This document shows, in pieces, positions 44,625-55,602 of a stretch of DNA of 64,000 nucleotides; position 1 is the first letter of the stretch; every line of letters begins with the position of its first letter. Origin of the DNA: Gambelia wislizenii (lineage: Eukaryota; Chordata; Lepidosauria; Squamata; Crotaphytidae); NCBI GenBank assembly GCA_030847615.1, contig JAUMIR010000002.1, positions 239,091,809-239,155,808 of the forward strand, written 5' to 3'. Under the pieces are notes generated by a model, which was not told the DNA's origin, did not search any database, and worked only from the letters and a program-made list of their open reading frames with translations. The translations under genes were made by a program, and so were the position numbers.

Positions 44625-44785
44625 CCAAGTCTTATTGCATCTTAAAGACAAACAAGTGGCATGAGCTTTCATGGACTGCAGCCCATTCATCTGATGCCTC
44701 TGATGAAGTGGGTTGTAATCCATGAAAGCATATACCACATAAGACCTGTTAATCTTTCAAGTGCTACAAGACTTTGCTTCAACAA
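44625..44785. mobile_element. Fold-back element with two opposed hammerhead-like arms
   Basis: Left arm 'tggcatgagctttcatgg' ... 'tcatctg'; right arm 'ctgatgaagtggg' ... 'ccatgaaagcatat'. The outer parts 'cttaaagacaaacaag' and 'aatctttcaagtgctaca' are also inverted. This pattern is common in reptile genomes and fits a Penelope-derived non-autonomous repeat; it is a different subfamily from 1253 and 12448. Confidence 0.75.
44700..44736 (+). ncRNA. Hammerhead-ribozyme-like motif
   Basis: CTGATGA (44700-44706), a stem II from GTGGG/AATCCAT with loop ttgt (partly decayed), GAAA (44724-44727) and a decayed stem III. The opposed arm has TCATCTG at 44687-44693 where an intact reverse box 1 would be TCATCAG. 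Confidence 0.55.
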
Positions 44786-44956
44786 ACTTAACCAGCTGTT
44801 CCCCTGAAAATTCAGTAATAATTACTGTTTAGCCTTGTATTCTGCACTTCAGGATGATGCCCTGGCCTTCTCCCTGTTTAATGCCCACAACACTGGGAGT
44901 TTGGTTGCCCATTCAGGATTGTAGCAGGCTCTGAGTTTTCATAGCCAAAACCTGAG

Positions 44957-45178
44957 ACCTAGGCTGCTGCCACACTGCAGAAATAATCCAGTTTTGATAC
45001 CGCTTTAACTGTCATGGCTCAGTGCTTTGGAATTCTATGGAAAATTGTAGTTTTGTGGGCTATTTAGCCTTCTCTGTCAGAAAGCTCTGGTGCCACAACA
45101 AACTACAAATCCCAGGAGCCACGATAATTAAAGTGGTGTTAAACTGCATTATTTCTGCAGTGTGGCAGCAGCTCTAGA
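44957..45178. mobile_element. Palindromic MITE (family F type)
   Basis: 'taggctgctgccacactgca' faces 'tgcagtgtggcagcagctct'. Inner 'aaataatccag' and 'tgcattatttctg' and the shared 'actacaaatcccagga' link it to 30334 and 51762. Confidence 0.88.
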
Positions 45179-46617
45179 GTGGTCATGTTATTAAGCATTA
45201 TGCATTAAGTACCAACTGCACTTCCTCACTTGCTTTGGGAAACAGGATAATAATCTAGCCTACTTACTTCTAGCCAGAAGGTAGATGAGGAGCAGAGTGG
45301 AGGGTGAACCTTGACACCAGAACAACTGGGAGGGAAGGGGGAAGCTAACAACAAACATATACACCCTCCTGTAGACTCATTGCAGCAACAAATCCTTTAA
45401 TCCTTGCAAATTGAGCAAGCTACTGCTAGTTGAGCTGAGCATTTCCACTCAGAAGTTCCCTCTTGCCTGGAGCCAAGTCCACCAAAACTGAAGAATCTGA
45501 ACACATGAAAGCTGGAATCTCAGGACCACGCTCTGAGATCTGGCAATCCTGTGAGATAGGTTGAAAATAATTAAAGGCCTGCATTCACCCACTGAACTTC
45601 ATGGCTAAGTGGTCTCCCCAGTCCAAGCTGAACATCATATACCCTAGTATAGCAAATGCTTTTTTCTTTATTTTCACTTTGTGGAACTTTCAGCACAGCC
45701 AGTGACCATGATGGCTGGGAGGTACTGGGAGTTATAATCCAAAACAAGTAACATTTCCATACTCTGAGAAGAACTATGAGGTCCAGCTACTGGTTGGTTT
45801 ATTCAGCAGTTGCTTCTACCCTTTGGAACCTAAGATTTCACTGCTGGCCCACAGACTTTTAAGCATACTTCCATTACCAGAAGGATGCGAAACTTTCTTT
45901 CTTTTCTTAATTTTTTTTTAAAAGGAAGCTGAGATTCTAGAGAGCGGAATTCTGTCCTCAATAACATATCCTATGCTCATGCAAAATCACTGTGAACGGT
46001 TACTCGGAAAACATGAAAGACATGGGTTGAAATCCACTATTTCAATCGGTAGGACTTCTTAAAATAGTTTAGCTAACATCTACATTCCAAGTCTTCATAG
46101 TTTTGTATAACTTCATTTCCTTCCCTTATACCTTTTCATTAATTTCTGTATCCTCTATACCTATGTATGTCCACCTATTAGGGTTACCAGAGTGAAAATG
46201 AAAGAGGTTTCCTATGCCTTTAAGGGTTGTGTAGAAGAGGGGATGTCAGGAGGTGTTGCTTGTTATCTGGTTGTGTGACTGGCAATACCTGCTGAAATCT
46301 CTCTTCTTACGAAACAATTAAAGGTACAAGATCTATTTCCAGTTTTCAATCTGGCAATCTTACCATCCACACTAATTTTAATTTCAAATTTTGAAGGGTG
46401 AAAAAGATTTAATTAAAAAAAAACACAAATCAGAATGTAATTACCTATTTGCACAGGTGAGGTCTTCCTCCAGTGGTAAAAATGGTCTGTTTTTTATTGC
46501 AGGCAAAATTGTAGAAATGCAGAGACTGTGCACAACAACATTTTTAAAATGATACATCTCTAAAAGGTTTTCCAAACCTTTAAATATTTCAGTGTGACAA
46601 TACCATTATAAAGGATC
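45179..46617. other. No recognised feature
   Basis: Only a short 'gggagttataatccaaaac' fold-back word at 45728. No gene. Confidence 0.35.
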
Positions 46618-47335
46618 AAACAACATTCCAGCCCCTGACAGGAACCCAGGACCTTCTTGGTGGCTTCTCTCAGACTCTGGAACTTGCTTCCCGGAGAGGC
46701 TAGACTGACATTTATTTATTTAAAATATTTCTAGATCACCTCCCAGCCCACAAATAAAACAATACAGAGATAAAACATTTTAAAAGCACATGAAAATACT
46801 CTTTAAAAATGTTTTGAAGCAGTCTAAAACAATCCTAAAATACAATTTTAAAACAGAGCAACTTCAAACATTAAAAGCCGTGTAGAACAGCACTGCTTTG
46901 GCTGCTCTCCAGAAGCTTAAAAGAGGCAGAGCCAGATAAATTTCTCTGGGTACTGAGTCCAACATTTGGGGTGTAGCCACAAAGAAGGCCCTGTTGTTTG
47001 TACTTGTACATACCAGTTTAACTTCACAAGGTGTTCGGACATGCAACAGGGGCTCCTCTGAGGAGCTCTTATTATCTTTCCAGAGGCAAGGCAGTGATCT
47101 TTTGGGTTCTGACAGGCCTTTGAAATCTGATTTCTTAGGGGGAATGGGCCTTGTATAATGTGCTTGACTTTATTTATTTTTTTATGGTTTATCTTTAACT
47201 AGTCTTAATTTTTTTTTATAGTTGAATTACTTTAAAAGTTTTGTCTGCTGTGATTTTTAACTGTATTTGTTTTCAGTATTATAAGCTGCCTAGAGTCCCA
47301 AACTAGGATAAAGGTAAAATAGAAATAAATATAGC
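46618..47335. mobile_element. Composite of two L2 LINE 3' ends
   Basis: 46618-46712 is plus-sense L2 coding remnant ('ctctggaacttgcttccc'), and 47085-47335 is a plus-sense L2 tail ('tataagctgcctagagtccc'). Between them 46713-47060 reads as a minus-sense L2 3' end starting with TTTATTTATT. So one L2 appears inserted in another, in reverse. Confidence 0.5.
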
Positions 47336-47970
47336 AATAACAAGAAGAAAGATTGGTCAGGATACTGAGCAAAAGGAATCCCCATTATTATTATTATTTT
47401 GCCAGGCCTGGGGGGTTTGTGATACACAGCTAAACAGCTCCAAGCCTTTCCAGCAAACGTCAGCGGCCCAGGCTTTTAACAGCTGTCAGCTCACTTACAT
47501 TATTAGCAAGGATCACTGGGAAGTTTTATCCTTCTGGCACTATCTTTGCGAGGAGTTTTAGCATGGTTGGCAGTCTTCTTTCCACCCTGGTGATCTCTGA
47601 GAGTAGCTTCACATTTTACAGCACATAGCCTTGCCCTCAAGGAGGCCATATATAACTTTTATTTATTTATGATTGATTATTTACATAGACTGACTCTGTG
47701 TATTGAAGGAAAATGATATTGCAGAGCATTCACATGCTGGTTAAAAATGCATTTGCTTGCTTATTATGAGTTTGCATGTTTATAATGCCTCCTTGGTGTT
47801 ATTTTAAGTAGTCCCTTTTGGCTCATAAATGTGTGGTTGGATGAGTCTTGAGAAAAGAAAACTCTTGGCAGTGTATATTTTTCTGATTCCCGGGACACAC
47901 AGCTCTGGTGTCAAGAGAACAGAGTCCTGTTTTCCCATGCATGCAGGCAATTGATGACAAGACATACTCC

Positions 47971-48029
<59 letters not shown>

Positions 48030-48329
48030 TCCTTTGGCAGTTGTGTTATATTAGCTCTGGATGTCAGCTGCCAAGGCCATCTCTGTTTTGCATATGGGGG
48101 CAGCAATGGGGGAGGGAGAACAGCCTGGAAATGTGGAGATGATGAAGTGATTTTCATTTGAAACATAAGAGGCAAAAGATTTTCTTGCTCCTCTAGGCTG
48201 AGCTCATGTCACATGCATGACCATAGCTCAAAGGGAAAAGAATGAAATAGACCAGCAGTGAGAAGAGGTATAAGAAAGAAAGCCATGTATTGAGTTCCCT
48301 TCAGTGGTTGGTTGGTCACAGTTGGAACT
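47336..48329. other. Unassigned; (CTTT)n at 47971-48031
   Basis: A clean 15-unit CTTT microsatellite. No gene or other repeat recognised. Confidence 0.5.
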
Positions 48330-48568
48330 ACAGTAGAGTTCTCCCTTCATATTCGCTGGGGTTTGGTTCCAGGACCCCCCGTGGATACTCAAATCCGTGA
48401 ATACTCAAGTCCCATTATATGCAATGGCATAGCAAAATGGTGTCCCTTATATAAGATGGCAAAATCAAGGTTTGCTTTTTGGAGTATTATTTTTTAAAGA
48501 ATATTTTCAAGCTGTGAATATGTAAATTCCGTGGATACCAAATCCGTGGATACGGAGGGACGACTGTA
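48330..48568. mobile_element. Tigger-like MITE (family G), copy 2, intact
   Basis: 'acagtagagttctcccttca' to 'gatacggagggacgactgt'. It is uninterrupted and little diverged from the copy at 63405, so it serves as the reference for that split copy. Confidence 0.9.
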
Positions 48569-48892
48569 GTGCATGTCAAGGTAGGGGCGGGTGGGTGAGT
48601 ATGAAGAGGAGGTAAAGGCAGGTGATAAAGGAGGAAACAGAATCTATTTATCACTCATACCAGGTCAGCTGGGAACTGGAAATCATTGAGACAGAGTGTT
48701 CAGTACAGTCTAAATGCCACATTGGGAGGCAGGAGCAAGCAGAAACCAGTCACCTGTAACAAAGGACAACCAAAGAATACAGGCAGGGTTGTCTTTAGCA
48801 TTAGAGTACGGTAAGAATGAGGCAGCCATCCCAGGTGGCAGATGCTGGTGGGTAGAGAGGAACAGCAAGTTGTCGGAGGACATAGCTGTGTG
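48569..48892. other. No recognised feature
   Basis: Nothing identified. Confidence 0.35.
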
Positions 48893-49508
48893 GTTGTCTC
48901 AACAGTGAAAATACTCTTCATAGAATCTGAGGAGAATACGATTTGTCTAAATGGCATCCCACATCAATCTGCTGTATGCAGAAGGAGGGGGGCCAAAACC
49001 ATCAAAAACTCTGTTTTTGTGGCTTTTCCCAATTTTTTAAAAAAGCTCTGTGGGGAATGCGCGTATTCCCACTCATTGGGACAATCTGATTCGCATTCAT
49101 TCACATTCCTGATAAGAGTGGGAGTGGAAGTGGAAGCTGATTGATCAGATGTGGGAGGGGGCAGAGCTTGCTAACAAGGCAAGCACCTGGAATCATCATG
49201 TTGGATTTTTGCCATAGCGATCATGCACTCGGGCTATGAAACAGCCTTTTTCTTTTCTTTTCTTTATTTAGGTGGAATATTGCATTTTTGTACTTTAGAT
49301 TTAGCTTGTTTAAAAAAAAACACTGTTGGCAACTGGTGGCAATAAAACATGAGTAATTCACTCACAGCTGCCATCTTGATTCGCAGGCATGCCCATTGGG
49401 ACAGCAAAAGCAGATAGCCTTGCATGCCTGTGATTTTGCCAGAAAACCATTAAGACAAATTGAAGCTGCTTCAAATTGGCATTAGTGTGCATCAATCCAC
49501 ATTGGGCT
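48893..49508. mobile_element. Non-autonomous DNA transposon, family E (copy 3), 3' end lost
   Basis: Collinear with 38523-39200 up to 'atcaatccacattgg', then it breaks into the hairpin tract at 49509. The expected 'tctagacaagc' end is missing. Confidence 0.75.
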
Positions 49509-49689
49509 CCATAGGGAGGACGCGGGGCTGTGGAGCCAAACCCCGGGATTCTCCCCCTCTCCCCACCATCAAGGGAGAGGGAGCGAATCTAGGGATTTAA
49601 CTCCACAGCCCCGATCCCTCCTTCTGGGCTCCCTCCTCCCGCGATTCCCCAACCCACAGGAGGCTGCCCAGTCTCCTGGTGGGTTGGGG

Positions 49690-50812
49690 AATGAGGGATG
49701 GCCAGCTGGCTGGGGGTGGTGGTGGTGGAGGGAGGGGGCTTCGGGGAGGGTGGAAGGATAGTTGGAGGGAGGGGCTTTGCAACCACCCCCCCTCTCCAAA
49801 GCGCGGCTTTGGGGAAGGGGGGTGGCTGGGCGGAGGGTGGCTGGGTGGCTGGGGGGAGGGGGGCTTCGCAGCCACCCCCCCTCTCCAAAGCGAGGCTTTG
49901 GGGAAGGGGGGTGACTGGGCGGAGGGTGGATGGGTGACTGGGCGGATGGGGGCTTCGCAGCCACCCCCCCTCTCCAAAGCGCGGCTTTGGGGAAGGGGGG
50001 TGACTGGGCGGAGGGTGGATGGGTGACTGGGCAGATGGGGGCTTCGCAGCCACCCCCCCTCTCCAAAGCGCGGCTTTGTGGAAGGGGGGTGGCTGGGCAG
50101 AGGGTGGCTGGGGGGAGGGGGCTTCGCAGCCACCACCCCCTCCAAAGTGTGGCTTTGTGGAAGGGGGGTGGCTGGGCAGAGGGTGGCTGGGTGGCTGCGG
50201 GGAGCGGGGCTTCGAAGCCTCCCCCCCTCTCTAAAGCGCGGCTTTGGGGAAGGGGGATGGCTGGGCAGAGGGTGGATGGGTGGCTGGGGGGAGGGGGGCT
50301 TCGCAGACACCGTCCCTCTCCAAAGCGCACCTTTGGGGAAGGGGGGTGGATGGGCAGAGGGTGGCTGGGGGAAGGCAGGGAGGGGGCTTCGCAGCCACCC
50401 CCCCTCTCCAAAGCCACGATTCCAAGGGAACCGCGGCTTTGGGGAAGGGGGTGGATGGGCAGAGGGTGGCTGGGGGGAGGCGGGGAGGGGGCTTCGCAGC
50501 CACCACCCCTCTCCAAAGCTGCGATTTCAATGGAACCGCGGCTTTGGGGGAGGGGGGTGGATGGGCAGAGGGTGGCTGGGGGGAGGCGGAGAGGGGGCTT
50601 CGCAGCCACCCCCCCGTCTCCAAAGCCGCAATTCCAATGGAACCACGGCTTTGGGGAAGGGGGGTGGATGGGCAGAGGGTGGCTGCGGGGAGGCGGGGAG
50701 GGGGCTTCGCAGCCACCCCCCTCTCCAAAGCCGCGATTCCAATGGAACCGCGGCTTTGGGGAAGGGGGGTGGCTGGGCGGAGGGTGGCTGGGGGGAGGGG
50801 GCATTTTCACCC
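49690..50812 (+). repeat. 11-unit minisatellite with two unit lengths
   Basis: The landmark 'cttcgcag' (or near variant) is at 49775, 49864, 49953, 50042, 50122, 50210, 50299, 50387, 50492, 50598 and 50705. The first seven units are 80-89 bp; the last four are about 105-107 bp. The longer class has extra 'gattccaatggaac'-type bases in the hairpin loop between 'ccaaagc' and 'gctttgg'. One strand is G-rich with many GGG runs. Overlapping 400-codon open frames here are artefacts of a stop-free repeat. Confidence 0.93.
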
Positions 50813-51080
50813 TTTTCCTCCACCTTCAAGCAAGGTGGGGGGAAAGGGCGAATCTAGCAGTTTGCCTCGGCCGCTGCAGAGGCGATCAAGCGACGGCCGC
50901 GGCAAACCGCAACGTTCAACCCCCTCCTCTGTCTCTGTTGCTCCCCAAAGGGGGAGAAGGCAGAGGAGGGGGGCGAATGAACTGGAAAAGCACTTTGCTT
51001 CACCCCTGGCCCCATCTCCTGCCTCTTTGCTCTGTTTGCGAAGAGGCAGGAGATAGGCAGGCAGGTGAAGCAAAGCATAT

Positions 51081-51149
51081 CCGGCGTATAAGACGACTGT
51101 CGATTTTGGAGGGCACTTTTGAGTGCTCAAAAGTCGTCTTATACGCCGG
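51081..51149. repeat. 18-bp perfect palindrome arms, 'gtataagacgac' type
   Basis: 'ccggcgtataagacgact' and its exact reverse complement enclose a 33-bp loop that itself holds 'cttttgag'/'ctcaaaag'. It is followed by 'aatatacggta'. The style matches a known kind of vertebrate DNA-transposon terminus, but I cannot name the family. Confidence 0.85.
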
Positions 51150-51169
51150 AATATACGGTAGGTAATACT

Positions 51170-51761
51170 AGGCTTGTTCCGGTACAAATCATCTCTTTTG
51201 AAGCTCAGGGGGCTTACTTTGGGTCCCTCACACCCTTTCTCAGCCTAACCTACCTCATAGGGTTGTTGGAAGGAGGTTGTATTTCCTGGTGAGATAGAAA
51301 TATACCCTAAAGTAACACATACAAGAAATTATGTTTGCTTTTACCTGCATGATGATGAAGGTGATTGTATCCATTACTGTCAATTCACATGGAGGTCTGT
51401 TGTTTGCATTACGTGGCTAACCGCTACAGAAATATGGCTGATCACATACTGGGGAGAGGGGAATTGTTGAATAAGATGCCCACCCTTAACCCTGCAATTT
51501 TCTTTGTAAAATACATTTTGGTATATGCAAAGATTCTATCTACAGCCAAAGGTGATTATTATTCCTGGATGGCAGTGTGTTTAGAAAGAAAACATTACAG
51601 GCTAGGGAACAAGAGACAAATTCCTAGCTAGCCAGTGCCCAAGGACCACAATCATGACTTCTTATTAAAAAAAAAATACGGTATCAAGAAAAACTTTTCA
51701 TTGAAATACATTCTGTGGAACAGGATTTTTCCTTTTCATTAAACTACACAATGACCTAATC
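51170..51761. other. No recognised feature
   Basis: Nothing identified. Confidence 0.35.
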
Positions 51762-51930
51762 CTTACGACATAAATAATCCAGTTTGAAACTGGATTATTT
51801 GCCATGGCTCCTTCCTATTGAATCCTGGGATTTGTAGTTTCACAAGGTCTTTAGCCTTCTCTGCCAAAGAGTGCTGGTGCCTCACCAAACTACAAATCCT
51901 AGGATTATTTATGTAGTGTGGATGCACTCA
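51762..51930. mobile_element. Palindromic MITE (family F), one arm shortened
   Basis: It shares 'aataatccagtttgaaactg' and 'tttgccatggctccttccta' with 30334. The right half is missing about 50 bp before 'attatttatgtagtgtgg'. Confidence 0.8.
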
Positions 51931-51963
51931 ATATGTTAAGTATGTATTATTTGAGGTGGGGGA

Positions 51964-52453
51964 ATCATAGAATCATAGAGTTGGAAGAGACCTCAAGGGC
52001 CATCCAGTCAAACCCCCTGCCATGCAGGAATTAATGATCGAAGCATTCCTGACAGATGGCCATCCAGCCTCTGTTTAGAAACCTTCAAAGAAGGAGACTC
52101 CACCACACTACGAGGCAGTGTATTCCACTTCCGAACAGCTCTTACTGTCAGGAAGTTAAATGGAATCTCTTTTCTTGTAGTTTGAACCCATTGCTCCATG
52201 TCCTAGTCTCTGGAGCAGCATAAAACAAGCTTGCCCCATCCTCAGTATGACATCCCTTCAAGTATTTAAACATGGCTATCATGTCACCTCTCAGCCTTCT
52301 CTTCTCCAGACTAAACATACCCAGCTCCCTAGGCTGCTCCTCATAGGGCATGGCTTCGAGACCTCCCACCATCCTGGTCGCCCTCCTTTGGACACATTCC
52401 AGCTTCTCAGCATCCTTCCTGAATTGTGGTGCCCAGAACTGGACACAGTATTC
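51964..52453 (-). mobile_element. CR1 LINE, 5'-truncated (copy adjoining another)
   Basis: The minus strand encodes [40 protein letters not shown] and [18 protein letters not shown] in two frames split at about 52160, where some 35 bp present in sister copies are missing. The 3' end has 'atgattctatgattcc'. Its 5' break at 52453 abuts the tail of the next CR1. Confidence 0.9.
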
Positions 52454-53447
52454 ATAGAATCATAGAATCATAGAATTGCAGAGTTGGAAGAGACCACAAG
52501 GGCCATCCAGTCCAACCCCCTGCCATGCAGGAATACACAATCAAAGCATCCCTGACAGATGGCCATCCAGCCTCTGTTTAAAGACCTCCAAGGAAGGAGA
52601 CCCCACTACGCTCCGAGGGAGTGTGTTCCACTGCCGAAGAGCTCTTACTGTCAGAAAGTTCCTCCTAATGTTGAGGTGGAATCTCTGTTCCTGGACCTGC
52701 ATCCATTGTTCCGTGTTCCAGTCTCTGGAGCAGCAGAAAACAAGCTTGCTCCATCCTCAGTGTGACACCCCTTCAAATACTTAAACAGGGCTATCATATC
52801 GCCTCTTAACCATCTTTTTTCCAAGCTAAACATACCTAGCTCCCTAAGTCTCTCCTCATAAGGCATGGTTTCCAGACCTTTCACGAATTTTAGTCGCCCT
52901 CCTCTGGACACGTTCCAATTTGTCAATATCCTTTTTGAATTGTGGTGCCTAGAACTGGACACAGTATTCTAGGTGAGGCCTGACCAAGGCAGAATAGAGT
53001 GGCACTATTACTTCTCTTGATCTAGACCCTATACTTCTATTGATGCAGCCCAAAATCACATTGGCCTTTTTAGCTGCTGCATCACACTGTTGACTCATGT
53101 TCAACTTGTGATCTACTAGGACTCCTAGATCCCTTTCGCACGTAGTCTCATTCAGCCAGGTCTCCCCCATCCTGTATCAATGCATTTCGTTTTTCCGCCC
53201 TAAGTGCAGTACCTTACATTTCTATGTATTGAATTTCATTTTGTTAGCTTTGGCCCAGCTCTCCAGTCTATCCAGGTCATTTTGAATTTTGATCCTGTCC
53301 TCTAGGGTATTAGCTACTTCTCCTAATTTGGTGTCATCTGCAAATTTGATAAGTATGCCCCTAATTCCCTCATCTAAGTCATTGATAAAGATATTGAAGA
53401 GCACTGGGTCCAGGACAGAACCCTGTGGTTCTGACAGAACAGTTCCC
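52454..53447 (-). mobile_element. CR1 LINE with reverse-transcriptase core (frameshifted)
   Basis: This is the longest CR1 in the window. From 53447 downward it encodes QGSVLDPVLFNIFINDLDEG and ILIKFADDTKLGEVANTLED, that is motif B-like PQGS and the catalytic FADD, then DLDRLESWAKANKMKFNT. After frame shifts come [20 protein letters not shown], the [13 protein letters not shown] block (here disrupted) and [20 protein letters not shown]. The 3' end has three ATTCTATG-type repeats. 5' truncation removes the N-terminal half and any endonuclease. Not active. Confidence 0.92.
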
Positions 53448-53835
53448 AACATTCCTTGCTGTTCGGCTATCTTGGCTAGAATTGCTGATAGTTGCAATCT
53501 AGAAACATCTGAAGAGCTGTACAACCCCCACTTCTTTTTCAGGTAGTAGCATATTCTACAAATAGTATGGACTGCCAAAAAGACAAATAAACGGGTGTGA
53601 GAGCAAAGCAAGGCTGAACCATCATCACTAGAAGCCAAAATGACTAAATTGAGGCCTTTGGGCTTGCCTTTGGACACATCACGAGACAACACAACTCACT
53701 GGGAAAAGACAATAAGGCTAGGTAAAGTGGAAGGGAGTCGGAAAAGACGAAGGCCAGATTATAAAGGGTGTGTCTCAGTAAAGGAAGCCTCAGCTCTGAG
53801 TCTGTAAGACCTGAGCAGGGCTGATGATGACTGGG
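53448..53835. other. No recognised feature
   Basis: Nothing identified. Confidence 0.3.
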
Positions 53836-53905
53836 CTCTTGGAGGTTTCTCATTCATAGAGTCCCCATAAATTGAAGATGACTTGAAGGCAAACAGCAAC
53901 AAATC
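53836..53905 (+). mobile_element. Sauria SINE, 3' tail only
   Basis: 'agagtccccataaattgaag' and 'atgacttgaaggcaaacagc' correspond to the Bov-B-type tail. Confidence 0.55.
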
Positions 53906-53930
53906 TATATCCATCCCAAGAGAGGTGAGA

Positions 53931-54036
53931 TTAGGGTGAGGTCTGACCAAAGCAGACTAGAGTGGCATTACTTCCCTTGATCTAGACACTGCACTCTTCT
54001 TAATGCACACTAGAATCACATTGGCTTTTTTAGATA
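53931..54036 (-). mobile_element. CR1 LINE, internal fragment
   Basis: The reverse of 'ggtgaggtctgaccaaagca' through 'cttgatctagacactgc' and 'atcacattggcttttttag' matches the KANVILG...LVRPHL region of the other CR1 copies. No 3' end. Confidence 0.8.
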
Positions 54037-54662
54037 CTCCCCAGGATGGGAACGTGGCCCAGTTTGACCATGACTAGGGTGCCAGTTACACGGCAATTTT
54101 TGTTGCGGGGTGTACCGGGACTTCCTGATCCCATATTTGTCATGCGCTGTTTAAATGATTTTTGTCCCTCTTAAGGAAATTCCGGAATATCCCAGGATTC
54201 ATATTTACACGGCATTAAGTTCCAGTTTTTTGGAATTATGCCACAATCTTATATCCCGTGTTTTTATTGTTTACACATGTTTACGGTCCCGGGATTTATT
54301 TATTTATTGCTGTCAATCAAGGATGCGATTACTCGTTTTTTCACAATCTCAGTGACGTACTTCCTTTAGAGTTCCACACCATGAGCGATGCTATTGGCTG
54401 GCTAAAATGTTTGTTCAGGCTTCTGGTTGGGAATGAGGGGGTTAATGAGTGTTGCATTTGGGATGAGGTGCTGAGGGGATCAGGGAAGGAATCCAGGGGA
54501 GGAAGGAGCCCATGCAGGCACACACACAAGCCCAAGCCAGTACAAGCCGAGTGCAGGGGGCCAGAGGCTTGCGATTGCCCTATCTCTTTAGAATGTTAAC
54601 CCTTTAAACAGAGGCAGCTGTGGAGTGAACGTTTCAAGCCAGTGACACACAAGGCATTTTGA

Positions 54663-55060
54663 AAGACCCAGATGCTGGCATTTTTTACTGTGCCTTGTGT
54701 GTGGGGGGGATGAATGAATGTGTGATCATCCGCTCAGATGCTGGCATTTTTTACTGTGCCTTGTGTGTGGGGGGGGATGAATGAATGTGTGATCATCTGC
54801 TCAGATGCTGGCATTTTTTACTGTGCCTTGTGTGTGGGGGGGGGATGAATGAATGTGTGATCATCCGCTCAGATGCTGGCATTTTTTACTGTGCCTTGTG
54901 TGTGTGGGGGGATGAATGAATGTATGATCATCTGCTCAGATGCTGGCATTTTTTACTGTGCCTTGTGTGTGGGGGATGAATGAATGTGTGATCCTCTGCT
55001 CAGATGCTGGCATTTTTTACTGTGCCTTGGGGGGGGGTGATGAATGTTTGATTATACATT
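54663..55060 (+). repeat. Six-unit tandem repeat, 64-68 bp
   Basis: 'gatgctggcattttttactg' begins at 54671, 54737, 54804, 54872, 54939 and 55003. Length differences lie mainly in a G-run of 4 to 8 and a (GT) stretch. Unit ends alternate 'atccgctc' and 'atctgctc' for the first four. Confidence 0.93.
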
Positions 55061-55205
55061 CAGACCCAGGGAGGGGATCCAGGCAGGGGATGAATGGGTG
55101 ACCCTCCGCCCACAATCTCTTTGTAACATGCAGTTGAGGAACAGGTTAAAGCTGAAGGGTTTGCAGTGTAGAAATCCATTGAACAGGGTGATTTAGTACA
55201 TGACA

Positions 55206-55239
55206 TGCACACACACACACATACACACACACACACACA
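55206..55239 (+). repeat. (CA)n microsatellite
   Basis: Seventeen CA units with one interruption. Confidence 0.9.
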
Positions 55240-55602
55240 AACTTTCGTGCAGCTGGAAGGGACGCCTTGGTTTTCAGTTGGTGAGGCTGAATCTGTTGAA
55301 CGGGTGACTGACCCCTCCTTTTCTGGTCGCTGATCTCTAAGCCTGCCCCCAGTCACCATTTCCGGTCATCCCCTAGTACCGAGATATTTTGTCCCAGGCT
55401 GTTTACATTTCCGATTTTCCGAATCCTCCCGTGACTTTTTTAAAAACCGGCACAAACCGCGGGACTGGAAGTCCCACAGGTTGTGGGATAAAAGGTGACC
55501 CCCCCTTCCGAAAATCATGTGCCCAACCCGATGTACGTGTAAACAACCAGGGTTCGACACGAATTCTTCCCACTACATTTTCATTGTGTAAACAGCACCT
55601 AG

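Larger units (their letters stand above)
49509..51163. repeat. GC-rich serial-hairpin tract
   Basis: Successive hairpins with perfect or near-perfect arms: 49524-49535/49601-49612 (12 bp); 49644-49656/49680-49692 (13 bp); one hairpin per minisatellite unit from about 49780; 50860-50873/50894-50907 (13 of 14); 50921-50931/50961-50971 (11 bp, with inner ctcccc/ggggag); 50993-51004/51064-51075 (12 bp), holding 51014-51027/51041-51054 (14 bp); and 51081-51098/51132-51149 (18 bp). A word like 'gcgaatctag' recurs between modules (49583, 50849). Probably a mobile-element product; the class is unknown to me. Confidence 0.9.
54078..55602. mobile_element. 1.5-kb TIR element containing a tandem repeat
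   Basis: 'gggtgccagttacacggcaa' and 'cattgtgtaaacagcacc' are imperfect inverted ends, with TA outside each as a possible target duplication. Subterminal words such as 'tttacacg' and 'cgtgtaaaca' recur inverted. The centre is a 6-unit tandem repeat. No transposase-like frame. Confidence 0.6.

Noticed and set aside
47971..48031. Tetranucleotide runs as CRISPR or regulatory arrays
   Set aside because: Plain CTTT/GAAA microsatellites without spacers, normal for a vertebrate genome.
49569..51165. Open frames of 413 codons (minus) and 411 codons (plus), rich in Pro, Gly and Ala
   Set aside because: Long open frames on both strands and in several phases come from a stop-free GC-rich minisatellite. 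No domain is present, and the unit length is not a constant multiple of three.
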